From: Tetranychus cinnabarinus
Taxonomy: Eukaryota; Arthropoda; Arachnida; Trombidiformes; Tetranychidae
Direction: 5' to 3'
Assembly: GCA_022266195.1 (NCBI GenBank)
Contig: WHVY01000006.1
Location: forward strand, 4,154,001 to 4,218,000
DNA: 64,000 nt
Shown: positions 20,893 to 33,304 of the stretch, one piece after another
Layout: each line of letters starts with the position of its first letter
How positions within the stretch are numbered: the first letter of the stretch is position 1
Position numbers and translations under genes: made by a program
The notes under the pieces: model-generated
Told to the model about the DNA's origin: nothing
What the model saw: only the letters and a program-made list of their open reading frames with translations
Databases searched by the model: none

Positions 20893-21365
20893 ACATTCAT
20901 CTTGCTCTTATTTCTGTGTTTAATGGCCGCTGTGTAGTGATGGGCGATTTTCGATTTTATTGTAAACAAAACATAGCTTATAAGGTAGAAGCCAATTCCG
21001 TAAAGATCCGAGAAAGCATAAGAAATTAACTTTCACGGGTCTAGTTTTGTTGCTTTTTCGGCTAAAGTATCACAATCGATTTTAAAATAAGTAAACATAA
21101 ACTAGTTTATAACCTAGAGTTTTTCTGATCAATTCTGATATATTTGATTGTTCGATAACAATTAATTGCGTCTCTTTAAGATATTATTTTAAAGCAATCA
21201 TCTAAAACAAAATAAAAAATGAAAAGCATTGAATCTTTTACTCTGACCATTTTGCGTACATTGATGTTTATCTTTTATTTTGTACTACTAACGTAGTTTG
21301 GGACACATAGATAGTGGGTAGGCCAATTTAAAAACAAACGTATATTACTGATCTGCAATATAAAG
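20893..21365. other. GR downstream flank
   Basis: The common flank (to about 21070) matches 24704-24890 closely. The remainder is AT-rich, with no gene seen. Confidence 0.5.
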
Positions 21366-21955
21366 ATTCTAATGGCAAGAACTGAAAAGTCAGTAGAAAT
21401 TTTGAATTTAAAACATTCCCTTAAAAAGACTTGAAAGGTTAATTTGACTTTCCTCGATTAACTCGCATTTTTGAAACTTTTTCAAGTTTAGATCGTTAAA
21501 TAAGCAATTCATTCCGTTATTACAATGGAAAGAACGTTTTTCATTCTGAATCTTCAGCATAGATGAAACATGAATACTTATTTTAACAAGAAGGTTTACC
21601 TTTGCTTTTAAATATTTTTCAATTCCTGTCTTGATTTCAAATCACAAAGACTGAATAATGATCGTTTCTTAGCAATATTGGGAGATTTTTCAATAACTAT
21701 TACATAAGTTTCATTTTCATTTAGTTAAAAGCAAATAACAATGGTTACTAAAAGTACTGACAGAAGACATCAAGACTATTTTCTGAAAAATTTACAGCAA
21801 ATTTTTTCTTATTTAATTTCAATTTCCGATTCAAAAGTTCGCGATTTGATTAGACGAACAGAAAGATTGACGATTATCTTTCAAGTTGTCCGTAAAGGTT
21901 TGAATCAAACAAATATTCAAACTGTAGCTGCATTTGGATATCGTCACCTGGATTT
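21366..21955 (+). repeat. Segmental duplication, copy A
   Basis: This about 590-bp stretch (from ATTCTAATGGCAAGAACTG) is nearly identical to 24891-25480. It covers the leader and first about 70 codons of the 25256-type receptor. Small differences include a missing short piece near 21520-21540 in the other copy. Confidence 0.85.
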
Positions 21956-22066
21956 TATAGCATGGTTTAATTGTTGTTTATTGAAATCTAAATTTTTTTC
22001 TTTCTTCTAGTTCATCCTGGAAAATATATCAACTTTAATGCTAATCACCTTAGACCTCTTATTTGA
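21741..22066 (+). pseudogene. GR pseudogene, exon 1 start fused to intron 3 and exon 4
   Basis: ATG 21741 opens a frame almost identical to the 25256 receptor through RKGLNQTNIQTV and FGYRHLDF. At about 21960 it jumps to intron 3 sequence, where it terminates after about 89 codons. The acceptor and exon 4 follow (from about 22010), but exon 4 has lost bases around ATCACCTTAGACC and is out of frame. The copy arose by a deletion of more than 1 kb. Confidence 0.9.
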
Positions 22067-22599
22067 ACGCTCATCTTGCTCTGAGTTAGGTTTCTTAATG
22101 ATCACTGCGTAGTGATGGGTGATTCTCGATTTCAGTGTTGTTTCTTTTTTGGACTGAGTATCACGTATCATTTTCTCGACAGTCGAATCGATTGTGCAGA
22201 ACACTATCGCTAGTCGTTTATCTCTTACAGACGATTAGCGGCTGAAAACCCAGAAAAATGTTTCTTAATATTACCATTTTTCTTTTTCACGATTTATGAG
22301 TTCTGTGTGCTAGGTTTTTTTACCTTTCTTGTCAATAAATACTGTAACTGTACAATTTTACAGCTTGTTTTGCGACTACTGACTTTGTAACCTCAAGATA
22401 AAAAATTTGTTGTTTTACCACAATTATTAATGGATTGCTTGCAAATTACTGCTGCATATCTCAATTTGAAGGAAAAGTTACATGCTATTGATAACCAAAA
22501 ACGTAAAACACACTAAAATGAGTCGAATAGCATCAGAAGATTAAGAAACTAAACATATCGATGCTTGTCTTTTGGCTATCGATGCTTTTTTAGATGCGA
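22067..22599. other. GR downstream block, second copy
   Basis: Noncoding sequence homologous to 12838-13260 (same TCGAATCGATTGTGCAGAAC and TCAATAAATACTGTAACT landmarks). Past 22400 no similarity or gene is seen. Confidence 0.5.
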
Positions 22600-22968
22600 A
22601 GTTTTTCTTATTTAATCGCAATTTCTGATTCGAGCGAATTTGATAAGTTTGCGATCAAAAGTAGCGCTAACATCCCCGCTGTGAGCGAATCTGGTTCTCG
22701 TCGAATATAATTGATAGACTGAATCATTGCAATCACTTCTTTGGTCAATGTATTCAGATTTACTGTGTTTTTTATGACAATATTGCCTTTTATTCGGAAG
22801 ATTCTTTATTCTGTAGCAAAGATCGATTACCCTTTGGGCACAAGGGTTCTAATGGCCATATTGAAGATTTAATCTAAGCATAATTGTCATGGAATGAAAT
22901 CTAAATTTGTTTTTCTAGTTCATCCTGGAAAATACAACATGGTAATTACGATCAACGTTAGATCACTA
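22600..22968 (+). pseudogene. GR remnant of the 10428 type
   Basis: Scattered frames match FLIxSQFLIRA, then ANIPAVSESGSRR and DNIAFYSEDSLFCSKDRLP, with stops and frameshifts between them. It then passes through intron-like DNA to a shortened exon 4 (from about 22919). The deletion structure is shared with 10428 and 13376. Confidence 0.75.
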
Positions 22969-23187
22969 TTCGAAACAATAAAAATCAATTTAAGTATAAT
23001 TAATACTGATGCAAATTCAATATAAACTGATTGTTATTGAAAAAGCCTTTAAGACAGTTTAGTTAATGAATAATTGATCATTGCGTGATTTACACTTTAA
23101 CTTCCAGAGACTCGAGTTGAATATAATTCGCATGCTATTCAATTCAAAAGCTTCAAGCTTGTTCACTTTAATAATGAAAAGGAAGTG

Positions 23188-24703
23188 ATGTCTATGCATG
23201 AAAAAAGCGTTTCTATTGCAATACGAGACTACTTTTTAAAGTTTAAACAAATTTTATCTGATTCAATAGTAATTCCTGATTCACATGAGTTTGACGCAAA
23301 AGTTCGCGACTTAGTGAGACGGACGGAAAGATTGACGATTATTTTTCAAGTTGTTCGCAATGGTCTGAATCAAACTGACATTCCAAATGTAAACACGTTT
23401 GGTTATCGCCGCCTTAACTCAGTAGACTTGATCATCGCCTTGACTTCTTTGGCCAATCTATTGAGAGTCATTGTACTCATTTGGAGTACGAATGAACATA
23501 TTGCCATTTATCTTGGTGATCCCTTATTTCGAAGTAAAGATCGCTTACCTTGTCTAGTATTGTGTGCAATGGTTATTGTAACACTGGTAACTGTGCGAGA
23601 ATGGGTGTTATACCTTGAAGCTAAAGGCAACTTAAAAGTATTATCCACATGGAAGACTTACCGTGATGGTGCCAACCTGGATAAACTTTGTATGAATAAA
23701 CGGAACATCAAAAGATTTAGATTCAGCATATATTTCGCCTCTCTTATTTGCTCTTATGTCATGATAGTTGTTCCTATTTTTATGACATTTCTGTTTTTTA
23801 TACCATTACTGATCAATCCTTGGACATACAAGATTCCTAGATTAGCTTTTTATGTTACTATCTGGACAGTTCCACTCATCATTACTATCACTTTCCTTGT
23901 AAACTCGCTTTACGGGTTCGCCTGGTTTATTTTGTGTACGTTTTCATTTCATCTGTATCGGTTGCTCGATTTACTTGATAGAGCTGACTTTTTATTAATC
24001 AATTACACTGAAACGTATGTTAAATCATTTTGCTTATTAATAATCCGTCGTCTCAACAGCTTTGAGTTGGCTTCTCGCAAGTTACGATACCTTTTGTTGT
24101 ATAAGGTTTTTGTCTACTCATTATCAGGTGATGTATATATTTTCCTTGGAGTTATGGTGAGCATTTACAATAATTTTCTAGCAAATATGCTCGCAATCAT
24201 CGGTATTTCTGGCCTTTCCGCTATCGGAATCTTCGGTCTAGCAGCGGGAAATTTAATCTCAAAGGTAATCTATTATACCGAAATTTTATCCAGTATCGAT
24301 TTTTGTTGACATTTATTAATGCACTTCACTCCATTAGCTTGACGATTTAACGATTAGACTGCATCAAATAACGATTATGCGTAAGTTTTCATTGAATACA
24401 ATGAGCAAGGTAAAGTAAAATTTATTTATTGATTTCGGTATCTTATGGTACGTAAAGATGGATTATAAAGAATGTCTTTGTCTTTGCTGTAGGTTTTGGA
24501 AATCATGGATCGAGTTGCTGGGCCTTACAATGGTGTCAAAGTAGGAGACTTTCTTACTATCGATCATTCCTTCTTCATATTGGTAAGACGTTTTTCAATG
24601 ATGATTGATGTGCATTAAAATGAAAATTGTTTCATTCTAGTTCATCCTGGAAAATATATCAATTTTGATGCTATTCACGGTCAACGTTAGACCTCTTATT
24701 TGA
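23188..24703 (+). CDS. Gustatory receptor family protein, 433 aa (GR copy 4)
   Basis: Exons 23188-24264, 24338-24409, 24493-24582, 24641-24703; 433 aa. Exon 1 is 15 nt shorter than in copies 1-3 because codons for NKTNA (the segment after DFLL) are missing, an in-frame loss in an intracellular-type loop. The N-terminal 110 codons are nearly identical to the pseudogene at 20170, which marks a recent duplication or conversion. Exon 3 has DHSFFIL instead of DKTFFIL. The ATG follows an in-frame stop region, and the leader block is at about 23071. Probable chemoreceptor, ligand unknown. Confidence 0.85.
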
Positions 24704-24890
24704 ACGCTCATCTTGCTCTGAGTTCTGTGTTTCTAAATGGTCAATGTGTAATGATGGGCGATTTTCGATTTCTATTGTAAACAAAACATAGCTTATAAGG
24801 TAAAAGCCAATTCCGTAAAGATCCGAGAAAGCATAAGAAATTAACTTTCCCGGTCTTAGTTTTGTTGCTTTTTTTGCTAAAGTATCACAA

Positions 24891-25480
24891 ATTCTAATGG
24901 CAAGAACTGAAAAGTCAGTAGAAATTTTGAATTTAAAACATTCCCTTAAAAAGACTTGAAAGCTAAATTTGACTTTCCTCGATTAACTCTCATTTTCAAA
25001 CTTTTTCAAGTTTAGATCGTTAAATAAGCAATTCATTTCTTTATTATTACAATCTTCATTCTGAATCTTCAGCATAGATGAAACATGAATACTTATTTTA
25101 ACAAGAAGGTTTACCTTTGCTTTTAAATATTTTTCAATTTCTGTCTTGATTTCAAATCACAAAGACTGAATAATGATCGTTTCTTAGCAATATTGGGAGA
25201 TTTTTCAATAACTATTACATAAGTTTCATTTTCATTTAGTTAAAAGCAAATAACAATGGTTACTAAAAGTACTGACAGGAGACATCAAGACTATTTTCTG
25301 AAAAATTTACAGCAAATTTTTTCTTATTTAATTTCAATTTCCGATACAAAAATTCGCGATTTGATTAGACGAACAGAAAGATTGACGATTGTCTTTCAAG
25401 TTGTCCGTAAAGGTTTGAATCAAACAAATATTCAAACTGTAAATGCATTCGGATATCGTCACCTTAAATTTTTAGACTGG
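24891..25480 (+). repeat. Segmental duplication, copy B
   Basis: Partner of 21366-21955, covering the leader and 5' part of the 25256 receptor. Copy B continues into an intact gene, while copy A is truncated. Confidence 0.85.
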
Positions 25481-26801
25481 CTCATAGCAATCACTTCACT
25501 GGTCAATGTGTTCAGAATTGCCGGACTCATTTTCAATACCAACGAAACTATTGCCATTTATCTTGGAGATCCTCTATTTCGAAGTAAAGATCGACAAGCA
25601 TTGTTAACATGGACTTCAATGGCCATTGCAATAATGTTTACTTGGCGAGAATGGATATTATGCCTTGAAGCCAAAGGTCGATTCGAAGTACTATCCATAT
25701 GGAAGGGTTACCGCGATGGCTTCAACCTGGTTAACTTGCGTATGAATATTCGTAACATTAAAAGACTTCGATTGACCATATATTTCTTTTCTCTTATTTT
25801 CTGTTATGTGATGAAAGTGGTTCCTATTTTTGTGACAATTTTGTTTTTTACACCATTACTGGCCAATCCTTGGACATACAAGATTCCAAGATTGGCTTTT
25901 TTTGGTACTCTCTGGTCATTTTCCCTTGTCTTTCCTGCTACTTTCCTTTTGAACTCAATCATAGGATTTGGCTGGTATATTTTGTCTGCTCTAGTCTTTC
26001 ATCTGTTTCGATTGTTTGATTTACTCGATTCGGCTGACTTGATATTAAACAAAACTAAGGACATTTTATACACCGAAAAAGATATTCAACAATTTTGTTT
26101 GCTAATCATCCGTCGTCTCAATAGCTTTGAGTTGATGGCATCCAAGTTACGATATGTAATGCTTAGCTATGTTTTTGTCTATGCTACAGCAGGTGATGTT
26201 TACATTTTCCTTGGGATTATTGTTCGAGTTTACAGTAATTTTCTGGCCAATTTACTCGCAATCATTGGTATCTTTATTCTTCCGACTATTGGATTCTTTG
26301 GTTTCGTTTTCGGAAATTACATCACAGAGGTATTCAATACACTCAAATCAATTGTTTGCATCAAAGCTAACTTCGCGTCTCTAATACACTCTTTAATCTT
26401 TGTATTAGCTTGACAGATTAACATTTAGGCTTCATCAACTAACGATTATGAATAAATTTTCAGTAAATACAATGAGCAAGGTAAAGTACATTTATTTATT
26501 CAATTTTAATAAAATTTCCAGTTTAAGGATATAAATGCTATTGAAAGATTTATGCTACTGATGAGTTTGACTTTGCCTTCCAGGTTTTGGAGATCATGGA
26601 TCGTGTTGCTGGACCATATAACGGTGTCAAAATAGGCGACTTTTTTACTCTCGAGAAAACCTTTTCCATATTCGTAAGATTTGATTTGTTTACAATTGTT
26701 GTTGACTTAAATCCAAATTTGTTTCCTTTCAGTTCATCTTGGAAAATATATCAATTTTAATGCTGTTTACGGTAAACATTGGACCTCTGATTTCAACGTA
26801 A
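25256..26801 (+). CDS. Gustatory receptor family protein, 434 aa (GR copy 5, divergent)
   Basis: Exons 25256-26329, 26409-26480, 26584-26673, 26733-26801; 434 aa. It is clearly paralogous to copies 1-4 (RRTERLTIVFQVVRKGLNQT, FRSKDR, NPWTYKIPRLAFFG, SFELMASKLRYVM). It is more diverged, starts with MVTKSTDRRHQDYF, and has a different leader without the 48-bp block. Exon 4 ends GPLIST rather than RPLI. Several fragments in the window (1517, 10150, 10428, 19501, 21741, 22600) belong to this subfamily, of which this is the only intact member here. Seven-helix membrane protein, probable contact chemoreceptor; ligand unknown. Confidence 0.85.
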
Positions 26802-28480
26802 ATCTAGCTTATCGACTGATTTCATCAATCAAAAATGATTCCCTGGATATTGAAATATACAATTTAAATCATCGTTTGTTTACTTAATGATCTTATTTCA
26901 AACAATTATCCATTCGAAGCAAAACAAATAATAAAAGATATTTTTATTGATCAAGTTTATTGATGTCATTTCAATAATATAATACAATTTACTGTATAAA
27001 CTGTCATTGAAGACTTATTTATAATGGTGATTTCATTGATTCGTGTTTATTTGTTTTTATTTTAGGAACAAAGTTATTCAAATAAGCATTAAATTGAAAA
27101 CAAAAGTGACATTTAATTGTGACAGCTATTCAGACGTGTTGAAACTTTATTTAATTAACCCAATCCAAAGTCTGTCTTTCCAATCAAATGGATTCACCTG
27201 TTGACAAGAAACCTTTTGATTCTATTATTATTACCTTTTCCTGATTGATTGTTTATTAGGTGTAGGTTGATTAGATTTCATTGTGATTCAATAATAGAAG
27301 GCGACAATTGTATTCTGAATCGTAAATTGATTCTCAAAAGATATTTGTTTTTTTCTGATTGCTATTCAATTTGTATTTAAAATTTTGGTAATGTTGAGTC
27401 GAGTCAAGTAAAAGTTAAATGTTAAATTAACAATTTTAATTCCTTGAAATTCGTATTTAATTTTAATTTATTCACTGAACTCGGCTTTTTGCTCAATCAT
27501 CAGCTAATTTAATTGAATGTAAATTCATTACTAAATACAAATGACATCATTTAATGTTGACATGTTTTACAATAAGAGACTTTCATTGTGTTTTGAACCT
27601 CATTTCAACAAAACGTCTTTCATCGTTTTTTATGGAAGATAATTGTAAATCTCTTTGTTTGACAAAAAATTAGATACTTTCGGCAAACAATTTATTTAAC
27701 CATTAACGGGTCATTTTTACAATTATTGTTGGGAGGTTAGAAGTAGTGAATACTCTGAAGTTAATGATTGATTCTACCTTGAACTTGCCATGGTTAGATT
27801 GACAATCAACCAGAATAGACAGTAATGTTTAAAAGGTAGGAAAATGAATAAATAGTGTAGTAAAAGACGTAAAAATGATTGATTTAATCTAATTGTTTGT
27901 ATCATCTTTTTGATTAAACACCATAATGGCACATAAATATCCTCAATATTATTCATGTTTTGTATCATTGTTATTACCATTGGTCAGGAACCATTACATG
28001 AAACAGAAAATATTTTGATATTCCTGACTCATTGAGAGCCTATGAGAATCAAAATGTAAGAAAACAGAAAAAAAGGAGAATTGACAAGATCGGAATTGAA
28101 TTAAATAATAGAAATTGAAAATTTTATAGTCATGGAAGAAAAAGTAGGTGAATTGTGAAGATATGATTGAAAGAGAGAAATTTTCCAAGTTTAAATGAAT
28201 CAGCCTTAAGATGATCTCCTTTGATTCATTTCAATTAACTTGGTGCAAATGTTTACATGTTTCGCTCATCCACTGATGATTGGGAAAAGAAGCTGAAAAA
28301 ATCATTCGAGGTGAATATCGGTGAAATTGTTTTTGGTTGGTTGTCGCGGTTAATTTGGGTAAATTGTGTTTAACTTTTGTCTTTTTGAAAATTTTTGGTC
28401 ACCTAAAACAGCAGCAAGGCATTTGTATTACAATTTATATTCAGTAAATTTGCTTTCAAATGATTCGTTTCAAAATTATA
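26802..28480. other. Intergenic, end of the GR array
   Basis: AT-rich sequence between the last GR and the 3' end of the RNA-binding protein gene. Short frames occur on both strands but none has a domain, promoter or splice pattern. The GR-type flank similarity ends at about 26960. Confidence 0.5.
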
Positions 28481-31382
28481 TCATTTGGTTCGTTCAGATA
28501 GAAACTCTCTCATGGACATTTGATTAGAAGATCCCATTCGATAATTTCCACTGTGACCTGAATGATAACCAGATCCAGAGCCTGAACCGAAGCCAGAGTA
28601 GTTATTTGGTGTGTATGAATGTGCTGGAGCAGGGCGATGAGTTGAATTTGAGTAGCGTTGAGCGAATGTAAATGAATGATCTGATGAATCACCTTGATTG
28701 GATTGATAGCTTTGATCAGAGCTGGAGGAAGGTCGAGATCGTAAGAATAGCTCGATGTACCTTAATTCTGTAGAGAAGATAAATAACAATAATTAATTTT
28801 GATGGTTTATTAGTTAAACTTGAATGAGTAATGAATATAATGATTTACCCATATTTGATTTATCTTTACTCATGGCACCCGAGGCTTCTTCGTGAGTAGA
28901 AAATTCCACATCAGCTTCTCCTGAAGGTCTACCGAGATCATCGAATAATATTTTGATGAAAATTGGCACATAAGGTAGGAAAAACTTCTCAATATCTTCT
29001 TCAGTTGCTTTGTACGGTAATCCTCTCATGTGAACCATGTGACGTGATGGCTCATATTTATCCCAATAAGAGCTGTCCGGCTCGGAATCACGACGTGCAA
29101 ATCTTTTATTTGAACCTAAATCAGAAAAGGGATGAGATGAGAAAATATAGATTTGTAAATTGAACATGAGAATGATTGTTGACTTAAGGGTTGTTGGACG
29201 AAGCGGAACAAACAAGAGAACCAACCTCTGTCAGAATCATCCATGGCAGCGCTATATGGCCTTCTGAATCCCAGCTCAGAGAGAGGTGGTCTTGATGAAC
29301 CGCTTCCCCAGTAGCCTCCTGATTGATAACGATTATTATAGTTTCGATCATAAGGAGCAGAGCGGTTACTCGACAGATAATAATTCCTTTTTGATGGTGG
29401 ATGAGGAGGATCATGAGATCCATAATTATCAGAGGAACCATACCCACCACCGCTTCTTCCACTATGTGAAGGTCGTGAATCCACCATGAATCCTTGCTGT
29501 TGATTACGAATCGCTAGAAATTCATGCGGTGAACTTTTGAAAATTTCTATGTATCTAAGGAAATGTAAACAGAAGGTAATTTAAATTGAGTTTGAACAAT
29601 TTTAAAATCCACAAAAATGGGTTAGCAACATATAATAAACTTTTAAGACATGTGTTTCCAAGGAAGGTGAAAGGAAGTTTAACAGGTCAAGTTTTAAGTC
29701 AATACAACAAGGAGTTAAATTTCAATTTAGAATCATAAAAATGCTAAAAGGATGCAATCAATTATTAGATCATGGCTAATTTGCTCTTGAAAAATAAATA
29801 TGTGTAACTAGCAAACATTTAAAATAGTTGCGCATAGTAATGAGTTAATAGCTGGAGCCAAAAGTTAGCAAATATTAGCTAAAACTTAATAACATTCATT
29901 CATGAGACGTGGATTATACTGATTTGAGAAATATTTTCTTAGAGTGGCACTAATTTACGTAATTCCCTGAAATAGCTAACTAGAATAAATTGCCACCCTT
30001 TGGGTGGCAATAAAGACTAAATTGATTCTTTTTTTAATAAGCATGGGATTTAGGTAAGGATAGAGAGGTCAGGGATGAATGTTCCAACCTGTGCCCGATC
30101 TTTTCTTTGTGCTTCCCCATAGCTTTATCCGCAGTTTCCCGAGTAGTGAACTGTACATAGGCTTCTCCAGATGATCTTCCCTGATGGTCAACCGGTAAAA
30201 CAACTCCATCTCGCGCTATTGATAACCCTTTTAAATCAGATATAAGGATAGGTGGTTAGCAGATGTTTAACTTTGATGTACACTTACAAAGATGTGAATA
30301 ACATGAATACTAATTGACTCAAGCGAACATTTTGAATAACATAGCACTTGTCATATGAATGGTCGTAAAACATTCTAGTTAATGATAGCTGAGATAAGAT
30401 AGCGATGATTCTAAACCATATTTTAAAGCCATGATACGCCAATGATAAATTTTTTTATGTTTATCAAAGTTATGCTAACATAAACGTACATCCATGTAAT
30501 TGCAGGAATGATAACAAAATGAGCGAAAAAGAAAGATCAAAGATTGTGCTAAAATTGACAAGTATTAGTAAAAGCACGAAAAAAGATAAAAGTTTTGACA
30601 TTGACAGTTAATGTTTAAGATTAGATGACAATCTAATGAAGTGGAATTGAAATTGTTGACAGGGTCTCTCGAAAATCTTTCTTTAACGCATATTTTGTTT
30701 TGGATTTGCAATGCATCTAAAACTCTTTACATACCTCTAAAAAATTCGTGAATGTCCGCTTTAGTGCAATCAAAAGGTAAACCTCGAAGCCGAACATAAC
30801 CATCTAATGCTGGGTCAATATCAGTCTTAGTTGGTCCGTTCTTTCTTAAACTCCAGTCCATTTCTTTTCGAGTTGAAGTGAAAACCTCGATATATCTAGA
30901 ACCCATATTTTTCTTGTGTTTCTCTAGACCTTTTGCTACATCTTCTTCACTTTCCATTTCAACATAGGCTTCGCCTGAAGGTCTACCCAAAGCTGATAAT
31001 GTCATATAAACTCCATTTACTCCTTTCTTTATTCGGCAATCTAAATTTGAAAGACATGTAAAAAGATTATAAGCAAGTGTAATAATAAAATTTAAATATA
31101 AAAAGAAAAAAGAGCAAAGTAACCCAAAACAGAGAAGCTATTTCTATGTAAAGTGGTAAAAAACATAGCAAGGATAGAATATTTAGCAACAGAAGAAACA
31201 AAAGATGATGACATTTTCTTGAATAGATATTGAAATAGATCATAAAACAGACCACTTTCAAATCAATTCATCAGTTAATTAAGCAACAATTTACCTGAAA
31301 AGAACGAAACAACATCTTCTCGCGTAGCTTGCCAGGGTAAACCTCGCAAACGCAAAATTTTGTCTCTCGGAGACTCTGACAT
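28481..31382 (-). CDS. glo: hnRNP F/H-type RNA-binding protein, three qRRMs, 471 aa
   Basis: Six minus-strand exons: 31295-31382, 30735-31040, 30089-30227, 29226-29554, 28849-29115, 28481-28767; 471 aa. Three quasi-RRMs of the hnRNP F/H class are seen. qRRM1 has RLRGLPWQATREDVVSFF and GRPSGEAYVEM; qRRM2 has RLRGLPFDCTKADIHEFF and GRSSGEAYVQF; qRRM3 has HMRGLPYKATEEDIEKFF and GRPSGEADVEF. The RGLPW/F/Y and GR.SGEA motifs are diagnostic. A Gly/Ser/Tyr-rich linker separates qRRM2 and 3, and a second Gly/Ser/His-rich tail follows qRRM3. By family it binds G-rich RNA and regulates splicing in the nucleus; Drosophila glorund is the likely ortholog. The start ATG lies 20 bases before the first motif. 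Confidence 0.92.
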
Positions 31383-31856
31383 TTTAAATAAATTATTAAA
31401 TAAACAATCGTTAAATAAATACCAAATAGTCACAAATTAAAAACAAATATCACAAATTCAATTCAAAAAATAGTATCCAAATGAGCAAAAATGTTTTCCT
31501 GATGTTCAAAATTGATCAATACAATAATGTACAGGCATAATAAAAAGTTTCTGCAGAGTAGGTGGAGACAAAATACGTAGAGAAATGGCGCTTAATTTAA
31601 CTGGAAAGCATATTTGCGCTTTTCATGAGCATTTAATCAAATCTTCATCTAGTAAATGAAATTTGAGCTTCTTAATAGTGAGCTTTATCAAGCTTTACAA
31701 TTACATTGCTGATTCAAGATAGAATCAATTTCTTGTAAAGAGGTATTATGAATAAATTCAAATGTGTTTTCAATGTTCTGTTTTCAATCTTTCATTCATA
31801 TTTGAAATTAACATTTCTTGCAAGAATTTTGATGAATAATTTTAAGAAGATTGAAA
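31383..31856. other. Divergent intergenic region, probable promoter
   Basis: This AT-rich 470-bp interval lies between the hnRNP start (-) and a small + strand frame. I see no clear TATA box on the hnRNP side. Confidence 0.4.
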
Positions 31857-32054
31857 ATGAGTTTAAATCTGTCCAGGTACACCAGTAACATATTTTTCAT
31901 TTCAACAGAGAAATTAAGAATACATTACAATATAAGAAAGGCAAATCTTAAAGAAGAAGCTATTCCAATTAATAGTTATGATTATACATTTGATTTACAT
32001 TTTTTAGAGTTAGAGAAGAAGCTTGAAAATCTAAACTTGAAATTAATAGGTTAG
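31857..32054 (+). CDS. Possible small protein, 65 aa
   Basis: ATG at 31857 opens a 65-codon frame beginning MSLNLSRYTSNIFFISTEKL, a Ser/Arg/aromatic start free of acidic residues until Glu18, which could be a mitochondrial presequence. It ends in the charged ELEKKLENLNLKLIG. A canonical AATAAA lies about 28 bp after the stop (around 32083). I do not recognise the family. The start context is adequate, but no conserved motif is seen, so this may be a chance frame. Confidence 0.3.
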   Translation: MSLNLSRYTSNIFFISTEKLRIHYNIRKANLKEEAIPINSYDYTFDLHFLELEKKLENLNLKLIG

Positions 32055-32658
32055 ATATTTACAATTTGAGCTAAAGTAATTGAATAAAATTCAAGACTTA
32101 ATGACAATTACAGGACCTTGTGGGTCGAATTTATTGGATATTTTTTTGGTTAATCTAGAATTATTTCAACTCATCATTTAATTCCTTAATTATTATTTAT
32201 ATCTTCAGTTTAAGTTATTCAATTTTATTCAGAAGTTATTATAAAAGGATAACAGGTATCAAGTTAAAGCTCCAAATGCAAGTGTTTATCATTTTTTAAA
32301 CTAGATTTTAATCACGGAATAAATGGAAAATTAAACTAAATGATGGAACCAATTGATGCTCAGATCATTCAATTATGTTTAGATCGTTGGCATAAAACTC
32401 GTAAATATAGCTGATCGCAATTTAATTTAATTTAAAAAGCTTAAAATGCTTAAAAAGCATAAATGTTGAACGCCATCTTCTTGATTCTTTTTGTACTCTT
32501 TTCTGTTTTTGCTGTGAAAAGCGCCAAATATTTAGCTAACATTGAACAATCCATTGTTAGATTTTACAATTTAAGTTTTGATTTTCTTTGGTTGAATTTA
32601 ACATTTATTTTTTTTACTTTGTGCTTTGTAACCAACAATCAACTGATAGTTATTAAGA

Positions 32659-33304
32659 ATGAATCCTGAATACCGCCCAAGAATTGTTTCTGATATCATG
32701 CAAAGTCAATTTGGTAAAAGCGTGATACTTTTGGGCCGAGTTGCTAGTGTAAGTTGCTTCTTTTAATTTCTTTTCAACCATTTTGTCTTTTATTTTCTTT
32801 TTAAATATTAAATATCAGGTATTTTATCTAACTATTCATTCCTTTATAATTTCAGGTTGATCCATCTGGCAAGAAATTTTGTCTTAAAGACTGTGCCGGC
32901 CAAAATGTCATTGTCTTCTTGAAGCAACCGGTAATTAATTTATTTCATGTAAAAATTTTATGTCCATTCTTATTTATTTATCTTGCTTATTTCCACAGAT
33001 CTCTGGTATCTTAGAATTAGAAACATGGTGTGAAGTTGAAGGCAAAGTCAAAGGAAAAGGTGCCATGGAAGCTGACAGATTGGATCAGCTACCTGAATCG
33101 TTATTCGAGTCATTCGATACTGAGCTTTATGTTTCAATGGTTAAAATGCTAATGGCTCCAGGAACATCCAACAACTATATTATCTATGATAAAAATGAGC
33201 ATCATGGTGATAGTGACAATGTTGAACTAATCAGCAATCCTTCGGATGCAAACAAAACAGACTTGGACGGACTTGATGCTGAACAAAGCTTCCTCAATCT
33301 ATAA
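32659..33304 (+). CDS. RPA3: Replication protein A small subunit (RPA14/RPA3-like), 156 aa
   Basis: Exons 32659-32748, 32856-32930, 32999-33304; 156 aa. The first 110 residues follow the RPA3 OB-fold pattern: PRI near the N-terminus, then KSVILLGRVASVDPSGKKF, the C-A-G-Q-NV hairpin, and ILELETWCEVEGKVKGKG. By family it is the smallest subunit of the trimeric single-strand DNA binding complex, needed for trimer assembly in DNA replication and repair. The C-terminal about 40 residues (from NYIIYDKNEHHG) are acidic and Asn-rich and exceed the usual length of about 120 residues. Two upstream frames (31857, 32463) do not join it by splicing. Confidence 0.85.

Noticed and set aside
32463..32669. 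68-codon hydrophobic frame before the RPA3-like gene
   Set aside because: It overlaps the RPA3-like start codon in another frame and has no supporting signals; at most an upstream ORF.
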